Below, one piece after another: positions 35,110 through 45,933 of a stretch of DNA of 64,000 nt. Both the position numbers and the translations under genes were made by a program. The notes below the pieces were generated by a model. That model made no database searches and was not told the DNA's origin. It saw nothing but the letters and a program-made list of their open reading frames with translations. Source of the stretch: Meconema thalassinum (lineage: Eukaryota > Arthropoda > Insecta > Orthoptera > Tettigoniidae); the NCBI GenBank assembly GCA_946902985.2, contig OX336389.2, positions 278,611,527-278,675,526 on the forward strand, read 5' to 3'. The number at the start of each line of letters is the position of its first letter. Position 1 is the stretch's first letter.

Positions 35110-36430
35110 ATGCCCTTTACAAGACAAACAACCAAAATGGAAGCGCAATTGGCAGCATTGCTAGAAAAGTTAAGTGGCATGGAAACCAAATTAGAAGACG
35201 GCCAGAAGAATTTAACCAAGGACTTAACTGCCAAATTAGAAGACGGCCAGAAGAAGATGGAAGACGGTCAAAATAAGTTAGCGGAGGACCTGAAGAAGAT
35301 GGAAGACGGCCAGAAGAAGATGGAGGATGGTCTGAAGAAGTTAGCCGTGGACCTAACTTCCAAATTAGAAGACAGCCAGAAGAAGTTAGCAGAGGACCTG
35401 ATGAAGATGTAAGACGGTCAGAATAAGCTAGCAGAGGACCTAACCGCCAAATTTTGGATGGCCAGAAAAATCTGGTAGAGTGTCTGCTGACGAAATTACA
35501 GGAAAGTCAAAGGAAATTGGAACAGGGCCTACGTGAGGAAGTCACGGCAGTGGAAAAGAAGTTCGACGCCTTACAAGTGGAAGTTGCCGAGCTGCGCCGA
35601 CGCCCGCTGACAGGGGTGGAGGAGAAATTCAACGCTCTACGAGAGGAAGTTGCCGAGCTGCGCCGACGCCCACCCCCAGTTACATCGGGAACATCAGGAA
35701 CGGGACAGATCAGAGTGACGCCCCCAACCTTCGAGGGAAAGGTCCCGTGGAGCACATCCTTACGTCAGTTCGAGGAGGCCTTTTCCTATAAATAACTGGA
35801 ACAACACAGAAAAGGCTACAGCTCTCATTGTAGCGCTGAGAGGTGACGCCCACAACGTCCTTCAGGCCATCCCGACTGGATCCCAGGACTACGCTTCACT
35901 AATCGCCCATATGGAGTCCCGATATGGAGACAGCCATCTTCAGCAGGCCTACCAGATGCAGCTCCAGACCCGAGTACAAAAGAACGCGGAAACCCTGCAG
36001 GAGTTCGAGATGGACATCGCACGCCTCGTAAGGCTCGCCTATCCAACAGCGCTGGCCGACTTTCTGGAACAGATTGCGACGCAGACCTTCACCGACGGGC
36101 TACGGGACTCGGACACTCAACAGGCGCTGCGACTCGCGCGCTATAAGACCCTGGCAGATGCGCTGAGCCACGCACTTGAGTTCGAGACGGCAAAACAGGC
36201 ATCTAGAATGCACGCGCGGGTGCGTCAAGTCAAGTGGCCGACGAATTGATGGAGGCGCTAAGCCGTTTCTTCGATAGTCGCGGCACCACCAGCAACGACA
36301 CAGCCGGAAGACAACCGGAGAGGCGGCCCGGAAGAGGACTACCGACCTGCTGGGCCTGCGGTAGAAAGGCCACCTGAGCAAGGACTGCGGTGATCGCCGC
36401 CGCCGAGGGTATCCGACGGGAAATCAGTCG
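35110..36430 (+). pseudogene. Gypsy gag
   Basis: The start is the ATG at 35110 (MPFTRQTTKMEAQL). The amino part is built of near-identical short units (KLEDGQKKMEDGQ, KLAEDL), a repeat-made coiled coil that is broken by an in-frame TAA at 35410-35412 and a frameshift near 35445. A second coiled part has two copies of a VEEKFNALREEVAELRRRP unit. The capsid-like region (PPTFEGKVPWSTSLRQFEEAF, then LRGDAHNVLQAIP and the following helices) shifts frame near 35790 and ends at 36249. A CCHC knuckle near 36350-36391 is itself split between two frames. The protein would form the particle shell and bind RNA; this copy cannot. Confidence 0.85.
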
Positions 36431-36488
36431 TCTGAAAACCGCGCGGCCCAGGGAAACGAGTATTAGCCAGCCTTGGGGGGCAACGGTT

Positions 36489-39381
36489 GGCTTGTGACAG
36501 TCATCAAGCCCCGGCAGTCCAAGTGCGTGTGACGAAGTTACGGAGGGACAATAGCAGCCTGATGGTTGTCGGAGTCGTCAACGGAGAGAGCTGGCCCATG
36601 CTGATCGACACGGGAGCGTCGAGGACCATCGTCAATTCCACCGTGATCCCGTAGTGGAGAGTGCAACCAACATAAAGGAACCTCCAGCTCAAAACCGCGA
36701 CCGGAGAGACCGCACTGGTAGATGGCGAAGCATCACTGGAGTTCGTCATTGGTCGACGGGTGGTGAAGCATCCCGTGCTTGTGGCTGACGTATCAAACGA
36801 AGTGATCATCGGACTGGACTTCTTGGACCAGAACAACATCATCTTGGACCTGAGTACCAACACTCTGCACTTCGGAGGTGAGGAACTTGCTTTGCAACCA
36901 GCACACGAGGCCGTCACCGCACGACGAGTAAGGCTGAGAGAGGACGTCATCGTTCCCGCCAGGACGGAGGTCAGCGCCGCCGTAATTGTCGACGGAACTG
37001 CTGAGGGAGTGGCGGCTGTCATCGAGCCAAAATATGAGGACATCCAGCCAAAAGGTTTGCTAGTTGCCAAGACCCTCATCAACACGACGTCTCGGCCATA
37101 CGTCCGCCTGTCCAACCTGAACGACTACGACATTACGGTTCACCGGGTAACCAACCTAGGAGTCTGCGAGCCCGTTACCTGGATTGCCCGCATCACAGAT
37201 ACGACGGACGGACATCTGCAGACGGACAACCGAAGAAGACGCACACTGCCAGAAGAACTACAGAAGCTGTACCAAGGATCCCAGGACCATTTAGACGAGG
37301 AACAATCACGCCAACTTCAGGACCTGCTACGCGAATTCCAGGACGTCTTCTCCGTGGGGTGCAAAGGCTTCGGCAGGACAAGCTTGGTCCAGCACAGAAT
37401 CGACGTTGGGGACAGCGCACCGATTAGGGCCCCATTCCGACGTGTCCCGCTCGCCAAGCAAGCCGAAGTCGACCGGATGGTAGAAGAGATGAAGGAGCAA
37501 GGGGTGATCGAGCCATCACATAGTCCTTGGAGTCTTCCGGTCGTGCTAGTGAAGAAGAAGGACGGTCTCACCAGGTTCTGCGTGGACTACAGGCGGGTGA
37601 ACGACGTCACGAAGAAGGACAGCTATCCTCTACCCCGGATCGACGACACGCTGGACACCATATCAAGATCAAGATGGTTCTCCACCTTGGATTTGAAGAG
37701 TGGCCTACTTCAGCAAAGCCCTGTCAAAGCCAGAGAGGAACTACTGCGCCACCAGGAAGGAACTGCTCGCCATCTTGAAGACCATTGAACAATTCCACAA
37801 GTACCTGTACGGGCAAGAATTTCTCATCATGACCGACCATGCATCCCTGCGGTGGCTCCTGAACTTCAAGCAGCCCGAGGGTCAACTCGCGCGGTGGTTA
37901 GAGAGGCTTCAACAGTACTACTTTGAGATCCAGCACAGGAAAGGCCAACTGCATTCTAATGCCGACGCCCTGTCACGAAGACCGTGCCCCGAAGAATGCA
38001 CCATCTGTACCAGAAGGGAGGAGAACACCGGGATACAGTGCCGAAGGACTACCGTGGAACTTCAAGGGAGCTGGAGCCGCGAATCTTTCACGCGGGCACA
38101 AGCAGAAGATGATGACCTGGGACTGATAGCCGAATGAAAGAGGGCCTGTGTTCCCAGACCCAGGTGGAACATTGTGAGCGACTGCAGTCCAAAGTTCAAG
38201 TCCTACTGGGCGCAGTGGGACTCGCTGATTGTAAGGGATGGCCTCATCTGCCGTACCTGGGAGAGCACCGACGGGAAGGCATCTCGGGAACAAGTCGTCG
38301 TACCAAAGGCTATGACGGAGGAAGTCCTGAAGGAAGTCCATGGAGGATCATCTGGTGTACACCTAGGGATACAGAAGACCCTGGAGAGCTGAGAGAGCGG
38401 TTTTACTGGATCGGGTGCCGAGCAGACGTAGAGAACCACGGCGCGATGTGCCACGAATGCGCAGCCAGCAAGGGACCAGGACGAAGACGACGGGGTCCAC
38501 TGACGACCTACAACGTGGGCGGCCCCATGGAGAGAGTGGCCATCGTTGTTGCTGGGCCATTCCCATTGAGCGAGGCAGGGAACCGCTACATATTGGTCGT
38601 CAGCGACTACTTCACCAAATGGCCGGAGGCGTATGCGCTCCCTAACCAAGAAGCCGCGACGATCGCAGAGACCCTGGTGAAGGGATTCGTCAGCCGGTAC
38701 GGAGTACCCCTGGAGCTGCACTCCGACCAAGGGAAGAATTTCGAGTCGCAGGTGTTCCAGAACCTATGCCAGCTGCTGGAAATCCTGAAGACAAGGAGGA
38801 AGCCGCTACACCCTCAGTCCGACAGGATGGTAGAGCGATTCAATCGCACCATCGAGAACCACTTCCGAATGGTCGTCAGCGAGCACCAGTGGGATTGGGA
38901 CAAACATCTTCCACTATTTCTCCTGGCTTACCGCGCCGCCGTGCATGAAGCCACCGGGTGCACACCAGCCCGGGCCATGTTTGGGAGGGAACTCCGTCTA
39001 CCTGTCGATCTTGCCTTCGGCCGAACTAGGAATGATCCGGTCCCGGTTAGCCAATATTTTGAAGAACTGGTTGACCAACTGGAGGACGTGCACGCGTTCG
39101 CGAGGAGGAAACTACGGATCGAGACCGACCGAATGAAGACCCGATACGACCAGCAGATGGATGCCGGCGGATTCCACAAGGACGACCTGGTCTGGCTCTT
39201 CAACCCATTACGGAAGAAAGGCCTGTCACCCAAACTGAAGAAGTCCTGGGAGGGCCCGTACCGAGTCGTGAAACAGATCAACGATGTCGTCTACAGGATG
39301 CAGCGGAGCCCGAGGGCGAAGATGAAGATCGTGCATCGAGATCGCCTGGCAGCCTACGGAGGGACACAGGCGGACCAATGA
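36489..39381 (+). pseudogene. Gypsy pol: protease, truncated reverse transcriptase, RNase H part, integrase
   Basis: The protease active site is DTGA (36607-36618); in-frame stops follow at 36652 (TAG) and 36673 (TAA), then the frame stays open to 37788. The reverse transcriptase begins normally (PFRRVPLAKQAEVDRMVEEM, FCVDYRRVND) but jumps at about 37700-37704 from the LDLKSG region into the RNase H segment (AYFSKALSKPERNYCATRKELLAI), so the palm with its YxDD box is absent. A tether (LHSNADALSRR) follows, then a stop at 38135-38137 and a frame change near 38385 within the integrase zinc-binding region. The integrase core is open to 39381. It keeps the second Asp (LHSDQGKNF) and the Glu (MVERFNRT), but the first Asp position reads Val (38545-38547). 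It resembles the 412/mdg1 kind of Gypsy pol. Confidence 0.9.
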
Positions 39382-39404
39382 TTGATTGGGACGATCAGCC
39401 TTTT

Positions 39405-39417
39405 AGGAAGGGGGTGG
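39405..39417 (+). promoter_or_regulatory. Polypurine tract of the Gypsy element
   Basis: aggaagggggtgg directly precedes TGTTACGG, the start of the 3' LTR. Confidence 0.75.
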
Positions 39418-40204
39418 TGTTACGGCTGTGAGTTTGTTTCGTCGCCTCGCCGCATGAGTCACAGCTTCCCCCGGGCTGTGCTCTGCCTCAGTGTATTACG
39501 TGCGCCTTACGCAACAGGGCTACTAGGGCAAAAGGGATGATCCAGAATATTCGTGACCCAGCCAGTGATGGAAATCTCGAGAAGCCGTGAATCCTGGACG
39601 GGTCTAGAAGCATTTATTGAGTCACCAGCTTGCTATATAAGAGCGACCTGGCAAGCGGGGTGAACTTTTCTTTTTCGAGCTAGTGCGAGCGTTTACCTGA
39701 GCGACAGTTGTTGGCGACATGACTTGCGAAACCCTAGTGAAGCTGATTCTCTTGACAGCGAAGGAGTGTGAAGCCTACAGAGGAACTGTGTCTTGAACGA
39801 GTGTGTTTTCCAGTGCAGCAGAGGTTAGTGTGGTGAATTGCGAAAGCACCGGGGGCTGCTTCCCTAGCCAGCGGACAGCGAAGCAGATTGTAGTGGTGAG
39901 TGACCGGCTATCGAAAATAACTGTAGCTTGCGTATTCAAGGAAGTGTTGCAGGTAGTTCTGTCGAGGCCACCGGACTCATTAGGAGGGATTAACTTCTGT
40001 GGCTTATTGACAAGTGAAAGGCAAGTGTTCCCTACGAGAGGAAACTGGAGTGAGGTACTAATTGCTTGCATTTGCTATTTGTGTGGTGTATCTTTCAGGC
40101 CCGCAATAAAGCTAATTATATTTCTTTAAAGGAACAATTGTGTTTGTGCTTTCACCCACCGTAATCCAGTTAACGGAAGTGCCACTAGGGGGTGGCACGT
40201 AACG
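39418..40204 (+). repeat. 3' LTR of the Gypsy element
   Basis: It starts TGTTACGG and ends gtaacg, where the 5' LTR ends gtaaca. It carries 11 extra bases near 39604 (tctagaagcat) that the 5' LTR lacks. A TATA-like box is at about 39633. LTR differences are small by eye. Confidence 0.9.
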
Positions 40205-40462
40205 GTATTAGGCTATACCATCATACCTTAGGGCCATTTGTGTTGCTCCGATTCATGCACTGTACTGTATAATTCATAGAGGATGCAAAACGTTCTTGAT
40301 GTGAGTCTATTAACTAGCTTTGATTTCAAGTAATATAATTCCTTGTCCTTTCCCTTTTTAGCTGCATTTTACTGTTCTTGTTGTTAATTGTTGTTGATTC
40401 ATTTGAGGGACTTGGTCATCGTGGTCATTTAGCCCGGTGTACTTGGATGAGTGTAGCATTTT
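40205..40462. other. No supported feature
   Basis: Non-coding sequence between the Gypsy LTR and a SINE. Confidence 0.5.
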
Positions 40463-40771
40463 CCTGATAACCTGTGTTATTTTGTTGTCTGTGGAAGTCT
40501 ATTTATAATTGAGGTGAGGCTTGGGAAGGAGGAGGCCATGGTCTTAAGTTTGGAGCCATCACGGTATTTGCCTAGAAGTGGGAAACCACGGAAAGCAACT
40601 TCTAAGATGGCTGAGGTGGGAATGGAACCCACGCCTACTCAGTATTACCTCACAAGGCTGAGTGTACCCCGTTCCAACCCTCAGACCAGAAATAAAGTTC
40701 TTGGCAGGGCCGGTACTCGTACCCGGACCTCCGGGCAGACAGCCAAGAATGCTAGCGGCTACACCAGGTGT
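40463..40771 (-). repeat. SINE family D
   Basis: On the minus strand it has a tRNA-like head, a box-B-like gggtacgagtaccgg, a middle part with actcagccttgtgagg, a second ggttccattcccac block, then the core ccgtggtttccca and a tail with aataacacaggttatc. Confidence 0.85.
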
Positions 40772-41460
40772 TGGAAGCTGCTGTTTACAATGGGATCAAT
40801 TATAATTATTAGTCTGCTCTAGGCTACATCACATTATTGGAGACACGAGTTTGTTTGCTGTAAATTTGATTTTGGTTTATACTGTAGTTCTCTTGAGGAA
40901 TGTTCCCATTGAACATATCCATCCGCCATCATAGTCTGATTAACGAGAGGTGAACGGTGAGGGCTCTTATCCGCTTGAACGGTGAGGTGAGGAGTGGAGA
41001 CGAGAGGGGTAACGGTATCCATTGCAACAGCGAGCAGTGTTGCAATGTATGCAGACACAGCAGTAAGCACATGGTTTGACACAGTGTTCTACTGCGCCTT
41101 GACTCGTCACTGTCATTAGACCGTCAGCCAGGGGGGCTAACTTCCCCAGTATTTGTGTCTTCCTGCAAGTCTCTTGACAACGCAGCATTTCCCCACGTGC
41201 TAGCTTTGGCAGACGTCAGCGTTCATGATTGGTAATACAGAGTATACCACGTGTACAGCAGCCAATGAGCTACGGCCCACATGGCAGTCATTAAAGACTG
41301 CATGTATTACATCTTGTGGTCAACATCTATGAGCTGTCATAACATTTATTCTGCTGGCCATACCAGTTGAACGAACGCTTTTATTAATATTTCACTTTGG
41401 CACATATCTAATTATAATATTGTGGTAAAGTGGAATATAGCAACAGCTGCTGTGTTCCGA
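40772..41460. other. No supported feature
   Basis: Non-coding flank of the ISL2EU-type transposon. Confidence 0.45.
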
Positions 41461-41480
41461 ATAGGCCTCGTGCGAATGAA
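41461..41480 (+). repeat. Left terminal inverted repeat of the ISL2EU element
   Basis: It matches the complement of 45416-45435 at all 20 bases. Beyond it, ctgtg versus gccgt diverge. Confidence 0.9.
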
Positions 41481-41593
41481 CTGTGCTGCGCTCTGTCGGC
41501 AAGCATGGCATTCCTCATCGTGAGATCTGCGCTTGCTTGCTGTGTTGTTGCATTCAGTTTGCGTTGTCGTTAGCTTCTATCTTCTGTAATATA

Positions 41594-43418
41594 ATGTACG
41601 AAACTGATTGTGGTTCCACTAGTTCTAAAAGTAACAAGAATTGTTCCGTAGTAGGGTGTAATTTTACGTACAGGAACTCTCCTTCTGGAACTAAGTTTTT
41701 TAAGTTTCCCAATGACAAACAACATGTGATCAGAAGGAAAGCATGGATAGCATCTTTGAAACGAGACACGAAGAATGGAAAACCATGGACACCTACAAAC
41801 AATTCTCGTATTTGCAGCCATCATTTTGTAAACGGAATGCCCTCAAGAGATCCTGACAGCCCTGGGTATGTGCCTAGATTATTTCTGACACCAAATTCAA
41901 ACAGTAAAGGTGAATTACAAGAGAACATAATTGCTGAGCGTTACAAAAGAAGAAAATTAAGGCATGGCATTGGCAACACAGCGGAAGCTTACACAGGCAT
42001 GAATGTCTGTTCAGTTACTGACGCAAGTACACAGGCAAATTTTGCATCCCAGACCAATAAGATAAACAGTTTGAATATTATGTTTTGCTCATTAGAAAAT
42101 AATGATGTAGGTATCCAAACTAACCTCCCAATACCAGTTAACAATCAGACAATGACAGACAATTTATTGAAAATAGACGGAAATACCGAAACAGATTTCA
42201 GTGAATGGGCCAATCATTTTCTGGATATGAAACAGTGAAGGAAAATGAACAACATCTCCTTGAAATAGCTGGCGTAAAATTTGCAGTGTTTCATATCCTT
42301 TTATCCCTGCTACCGACTTTGCATCACAACTGCAAATTACGCAAAGAAAATATGTTACTTCTGTTTTTAATGAAGATGAAGCTTGCAATAAGTTTTGCTG
42401 CCATTGGCGTCCTGTTCAGGTGTCATAGAACAACAGTTTCCGCAACGTTCAAGTTTATACTTCACCATTTGTACGTAAAAACAAAGGACTGGATATTCTG
42501 GCCCCATATGTCTAGTATTGAAAGTACAATGCCTCCTGCGTTTAAAAAGCATTTTGAAAAATGCACCTGCATACTAGACTGTAGTGAAATACCGTGTGAA
42601 AGACCAGGAAGTGTTAGGAAAAGAATTATGATGTTTTCACATTATAAAAATTCGTTCACAGTGAAATTTCTTGTTGCAATAACGCCATCAGGATTTACCT
42701 GTTTCCTATCAAAGTGTTATGGTGGGAGAGCAACAGATAGTTACATTACAGTTAATTCGGGTGTACTTGATTATATTCAGGCAGGCGATACTGTAATGTG
42801 TGACAAAGGATTTCCACAAATAAGGAAGTGTATTGAAAACAAAGATGCTATAATGGTGATGCCTCCTTTTGCATTTGACCCGCAATTAACAGTGGGAGAA
42901 GTGGATACTACTTACAACATAGCATCTGTTCGCATTCATGTAGAAAGGGCTATACAAAGAATGAAACTATACAAAATATTGAGTAGCAAAGTTACAGGTG
43001 ATTTATTACCGACAGTAGTGGCTACGCGGGTTAAAGCGCTGCGTTAGGTCAAGGGGCCAAGCTCTCTGCTGACTCGGTAGACGCGTGGGTTCGAGCCCCA
43101 CCGTCGGTTGTCCTTGAAATGGTTTTCCGTGGTTTCCCATTTTCAACACCAGGCAAATGCTGGGACAGTACCTTCTGACAGGCCACGGCCGCTTCCTTCC
43201 ACATCCTTGCCCAGTTTCATTCATCTTCATCCATTCCATCTCTCATCCCGACGCGCAGGTCGCCCAGGGCGTCGACTAGAAAGACCTGCACTCGGCCTCT
43301 CAGGAGGCTACACGACAACAACAAAAAAGTTGATTTATTACCACATATTGATAAAATTGTACACATTGCCGGAGTTCTGGCAAATTTTAGTCCTCCACTA
43401 ATTAAGATGAATGATTAA
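41594..43418 (+). pseudogene. THAP-domain DDE transposase of the ISL2EU element, interrupted
   Basis: It would bind the element ends through the THAP zinc finger and cut them with the DDE core. The ATG at 41594 is chosen because the THAP module starts shortly after; a longer frame upstream begins with GTG. THAP ligands are Cys17, Cys22, Cys74 and His77, with the KFP and W.P residues of the family. This frame ends at 42238. The helix-turn-helix and DDE_Tnp_4 core continue in another frame from about 42205: LLLFLMKMKL, the first Asp at 42577-42579 (ILDCSEI), the second at 42802-42804 (MCDKGFP), Glu at 42943-42945 (VRIHVERA). A SINE (43011-43330) then interrupts; after its downstream target duplication the codons resume and stop at 43416-43418. 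So there are two lesions, one frameshift and one SINE, in an otherwise well-kept gene. Confidence 0.85.
43011..43330 (+). repeat. SINE family A inside the ISL2EU transposase
   Basis: The bases tgatttattacc occur on both sides (42999-43010 and 43331-43342), a perfect 12 bp target duplication that fixes both SINE ends. The head contains gtagtggctacgcggg (box A-like) and gggttcgagcccc (box B). The core ccgtggtttcccatt, ggcaaatgctggg and ggccacggccgc follows, and then a family-specific part with gacctgcactcggcctc. The tail is acaacaacaaaaaag. Confidence 0.95.
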
Positions 43419-43648
43419 TTTTAATGACATTCACATTGTACTGAAATTTTTATTAGAATTAATAATATACTACATTGTTAAGAACTAGTTTTTTATTAGT
43501 TTTTTACTATTTTTTTAACTAATTTTAATTACAATTTTGGTGTTTTAGTAAGGGCCAGGCATGTTACATGACTGGTAAAAATTAAGAATCCTTCAATATT
43601 CAGTATCCCTGTTGCAAATTTAAGGCTGAATTCTGTAAGATATCCATG

Positions 43649-45291
43649 CTAATGTGTAGTCCCACACACCAATGGCAGATAATTTAGGAAATAAAACTTT
43701 TCTAAGGCGGGAATGATAGCAGAAGGGAACTTTTCATTTCTACGAATGTTTACGTTGACACTTCCCTTTGGTGAGTAAATAAATAAATCACAGGAAGTTA
43801 TATTTAATATGTACATGGAGACCTGTACCTGCGTGTAATATACATGTGTTTCCTTAATCCCGACTCCTTCTTGATCAGCTACGTACAGATAAGGCACACC
43901 ACATTCGCCGTCTTGTATAATTGCTCTGTCTCTGCACGATAAAGGACATTTGACTTCCAATAATGTGTATCCACATGAAGAAGGTACAATCCCGTCTGGA
44001 GTGCAGCATAACAACGGTTGTTCCTTTTTAATACACAGTCCTAGGTGGCGCACAGACGAATTATTATTAAACATGGAATATTGCCGAATAGCCACTTGTT
44101 CATTCTCTCTTCCATACCTCACAGCTGAGGTGTTCAGTACTCTATCAACGAGAAGAGATCTTGCAAGTTGGTCATAATCAGCTGATTTCCATGTCATAAT
44201 CCTGTGTGCCTGCTGACTTGCAGAAATGCGCAACTTTCTTTTCTGGAACCATGTGGGGCATTTTGACTGAAGTCTTGTTTCAACAGCGATCTCGTGTGTC
44301 TGTATTGTTGTTACTTTCACATGATTGTTGTAGAATATTCGTACATTTTCAGGCAACATGTTGAGGTAGTTTACCGGAATTAGAGTTAACTTGTTATTTA
44401 ATAAACTCCGAACTACGTAACACCTGTATACATCACGAATGTTTTGGCTCTCTAGCTCAGAAAGAAATTGAAATGAAGCTTCATTTTCACTAAGATCAGC
44501 TGCCTTATCTACTAAACTGTATGTAATGGATTTGCAGATTACGTAGTTTTCACTTTCACATTCAACTTTAAAAATCTTGGAGAAGGCACAATCTACATGT
44601 CTTACTAAGTCATACATTTCGCTTCTGCTTTGAATCTCCCTTGCAGCTTGTTCAGTGGTGCTACGGCGTGCTTCATTCTCGAATAAGTTCCCTATCTTTT
44701 CACCTTTCGCATATAACTGTTCTCGAGCACGCATTGGTTTTTCCCATTCTTGCAAGCGCGTAGTTTTGGAAGTGTCTCTCTCACTATTTACAAATAAACA
44801 CAAGGCAGCAATGTGTTTGCACCTTTCTGACAAGCCTGCCTTACATTGACAGTTCCCAGATACCAGACATCTGCCCGAGTCTACCTGAACATAAATTGTA
44901 AACAGAAAATGTGTTAATAGTTAATATCCTTTATAGAGTAGGCTATTGTGTTTTGAAAGGAGATTAAAGTCTAATTTCATGAGAATTACATGGTGATCAT
45001 ATTTCATATTATTACTTATAAACTTACAACGCAGTTACAATGTATTAATAAATGGAAGTATGCAACAAAACTTACTTTTATCTTCACCACATACGGTGAT
45101 TTATTAATGTTTGTCTCCGGTAAACACAGGCCAAATATTTCTCCCGATCTTTCTTCTACGTGAAAAATATGGTGACTGTCATTCAACTGCTGTCCTTTCC
45201 TTACGGTAGAATCCCTGAAATAAGCCGGGTCCCATTTCACAACCTCAAACCCCACGCAGATAACTGTAGTTATTTTGCCTGCTGAACACAT
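43649..45291 (-). CDS. YqaJ-type (lambda exonuclease-like) nuclease of the ISL2EU element, two exons
   Basis: Exon 1 runs 45291-45076 (72 codons, ATG at 45291). An intron of 191 bases (45075-44885) follows with a GTAAGT donor and a ttatgttcAG acceptor. Exon 2 runs 44884-43649. The spliced product is 483 residues with no stop or frameshift. Around residues 84-96 a CxC and a CxH pair (NCQCKAG, RCKHIAALC) form a SWIM-like zinc finger that is only continuous after splicing. The nuclease domain has the conserved Glu of GRENEQVAI (about 330), Asp of CTPDG (about 369) and the ExK of LLEVKCP (about 382-384), the PD-(D/E)xK metal-binding set. Its role in ISL2EU mobility is not known to me; end processing or repair is an inference. 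It converges on the transposase with 230 bases between stops. Confidence 0.85.
44885..45075 (-). other. Intron of the YqaJ-type gene
   Basis: Donor GTAAGT at 45075-45070 and acceptor AG at 44886-44885 after a T-rich stretch. Both exon edges are phase 0, and splicing joins the two halves of the Cys/His finger region. Confidence 0.75.
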
Positions 45292-45415
45292 ATCCGCTTA
45301 CTCGTATTAATGGAAATGCTGCTCAGACTAACGATTGCCTACTACGTGCGTTCGCTACTCTCCCGACTAGCTTCGCCTTTCCTCGCCGCTAGGGGCGCCA
45401 CAAGTACCAAACGGC

Positions 45416-45435
45416 TTCATTCGCACGAGGCCTAT
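45416..45435 (-). repeat. Right terminal inverted repeat of the ISL2EU element
   Basis: It is the reverse complement of 41461-41480 without mismatch and lies 124 bases upstream of the YqaJ start codon. Confidence 0.9.
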
Positions 45436-45691
45436 AGCACTGGATGGTGCATTTCTTCTACAGCCATGGAATTAGATAAGAATGAACATCACACATATCA
45501 GGGTGCTGATTACAATTCTTAGTCCTTAGCCCTTTCTCTTTCACAGAGCTTCAAGGTTCTGGATATCTTCTTCTGAACTCTGCTTAAACAAAAACTTCAC
45601 GGAATACACAGCAAACATTTTGGGAATCATAGGCCTACCTTTATGCACAATCACCATGACAAGTGTTTTTTTGTTGTTGTTTTTTTTTTTT

Positions 45692-45933
45692 GCGTGGCTC
45701 AGCGGTAACGTTCTCGCCTGCTGAGCTCAAGATAGCGGGATCGTACGTATCCCGGCGCAGTCAGCTGGCATTTGAGGGTGCTCAAATGTTAGGGAGCCGT
45801 GTCAGTAGATTTACTGGCACGTTAAAGATCCCCTTCGAGGCAAAATTCCGCCACCCCGGCGTCTCGAAAAGCCACGGTAGCCTACTTACAAGGGACGTGA
45901 AGCTAAATTATTATTATTATTATTATTATTATT
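45692..45933 (+). repeat. SINE family B with (ATT)n tail
   Basis: The head gcgtggctcagcggtaacg fits a Pol III box A. The body includes ggcacgttaaagatcccc and ccaccccggcgtctcg. The 3' end runs into an (ATT)n tail. It matches the minus-strand copy at 55559-55792. Confidence 0.85.

Larger units (their letters stand above)
34228..40204 (+). mobile_element. Gypsy-type LTR retrotransposon, internally deleted
   Basis: Two LTRs (776 and 787 bp) enclose gag and pol remnants in gag-protease-RT-RNase H-integrase order. The bases gtat flank both outer ends (34224-34227 and 40205-40208), a 4 bp target duplication. A primer-site-like tggtgacagaagccgg begins at about 35006, and a polypurine tract (aggaagggggtgg) precedes the 3' LTR. 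Integrase after RNase H makes it Gypsy rather than Copia. Coding regions have several stops and frameshifts and a large deletion in reverse transcriptase. Confidence 0.92.
41461..45435 (+). mobile_element. ISL2EU-type DNA transposon with transposase and YqaJ nuclease genes
   Basis: A perfect 20 bp inverted repeat (ataggcctcgtgcgaatgaa at 41461-41480 and its complement at 45416-45435) encloses two convergent genes: a THAP-DDE transposase on plus and a YqaJ-type nuclease on minus. That gene pair defines the ISL2EU group within the broader IS5/PIF-related DDE transposons. Because the ends begin with a TA/AT-rich palindrome, the 2 bp target duplication cannot be separated from the repeat itself. 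Total 3,975 bp, of which 332 come from a SINE plus its target duplication. Confidence 0.85.
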
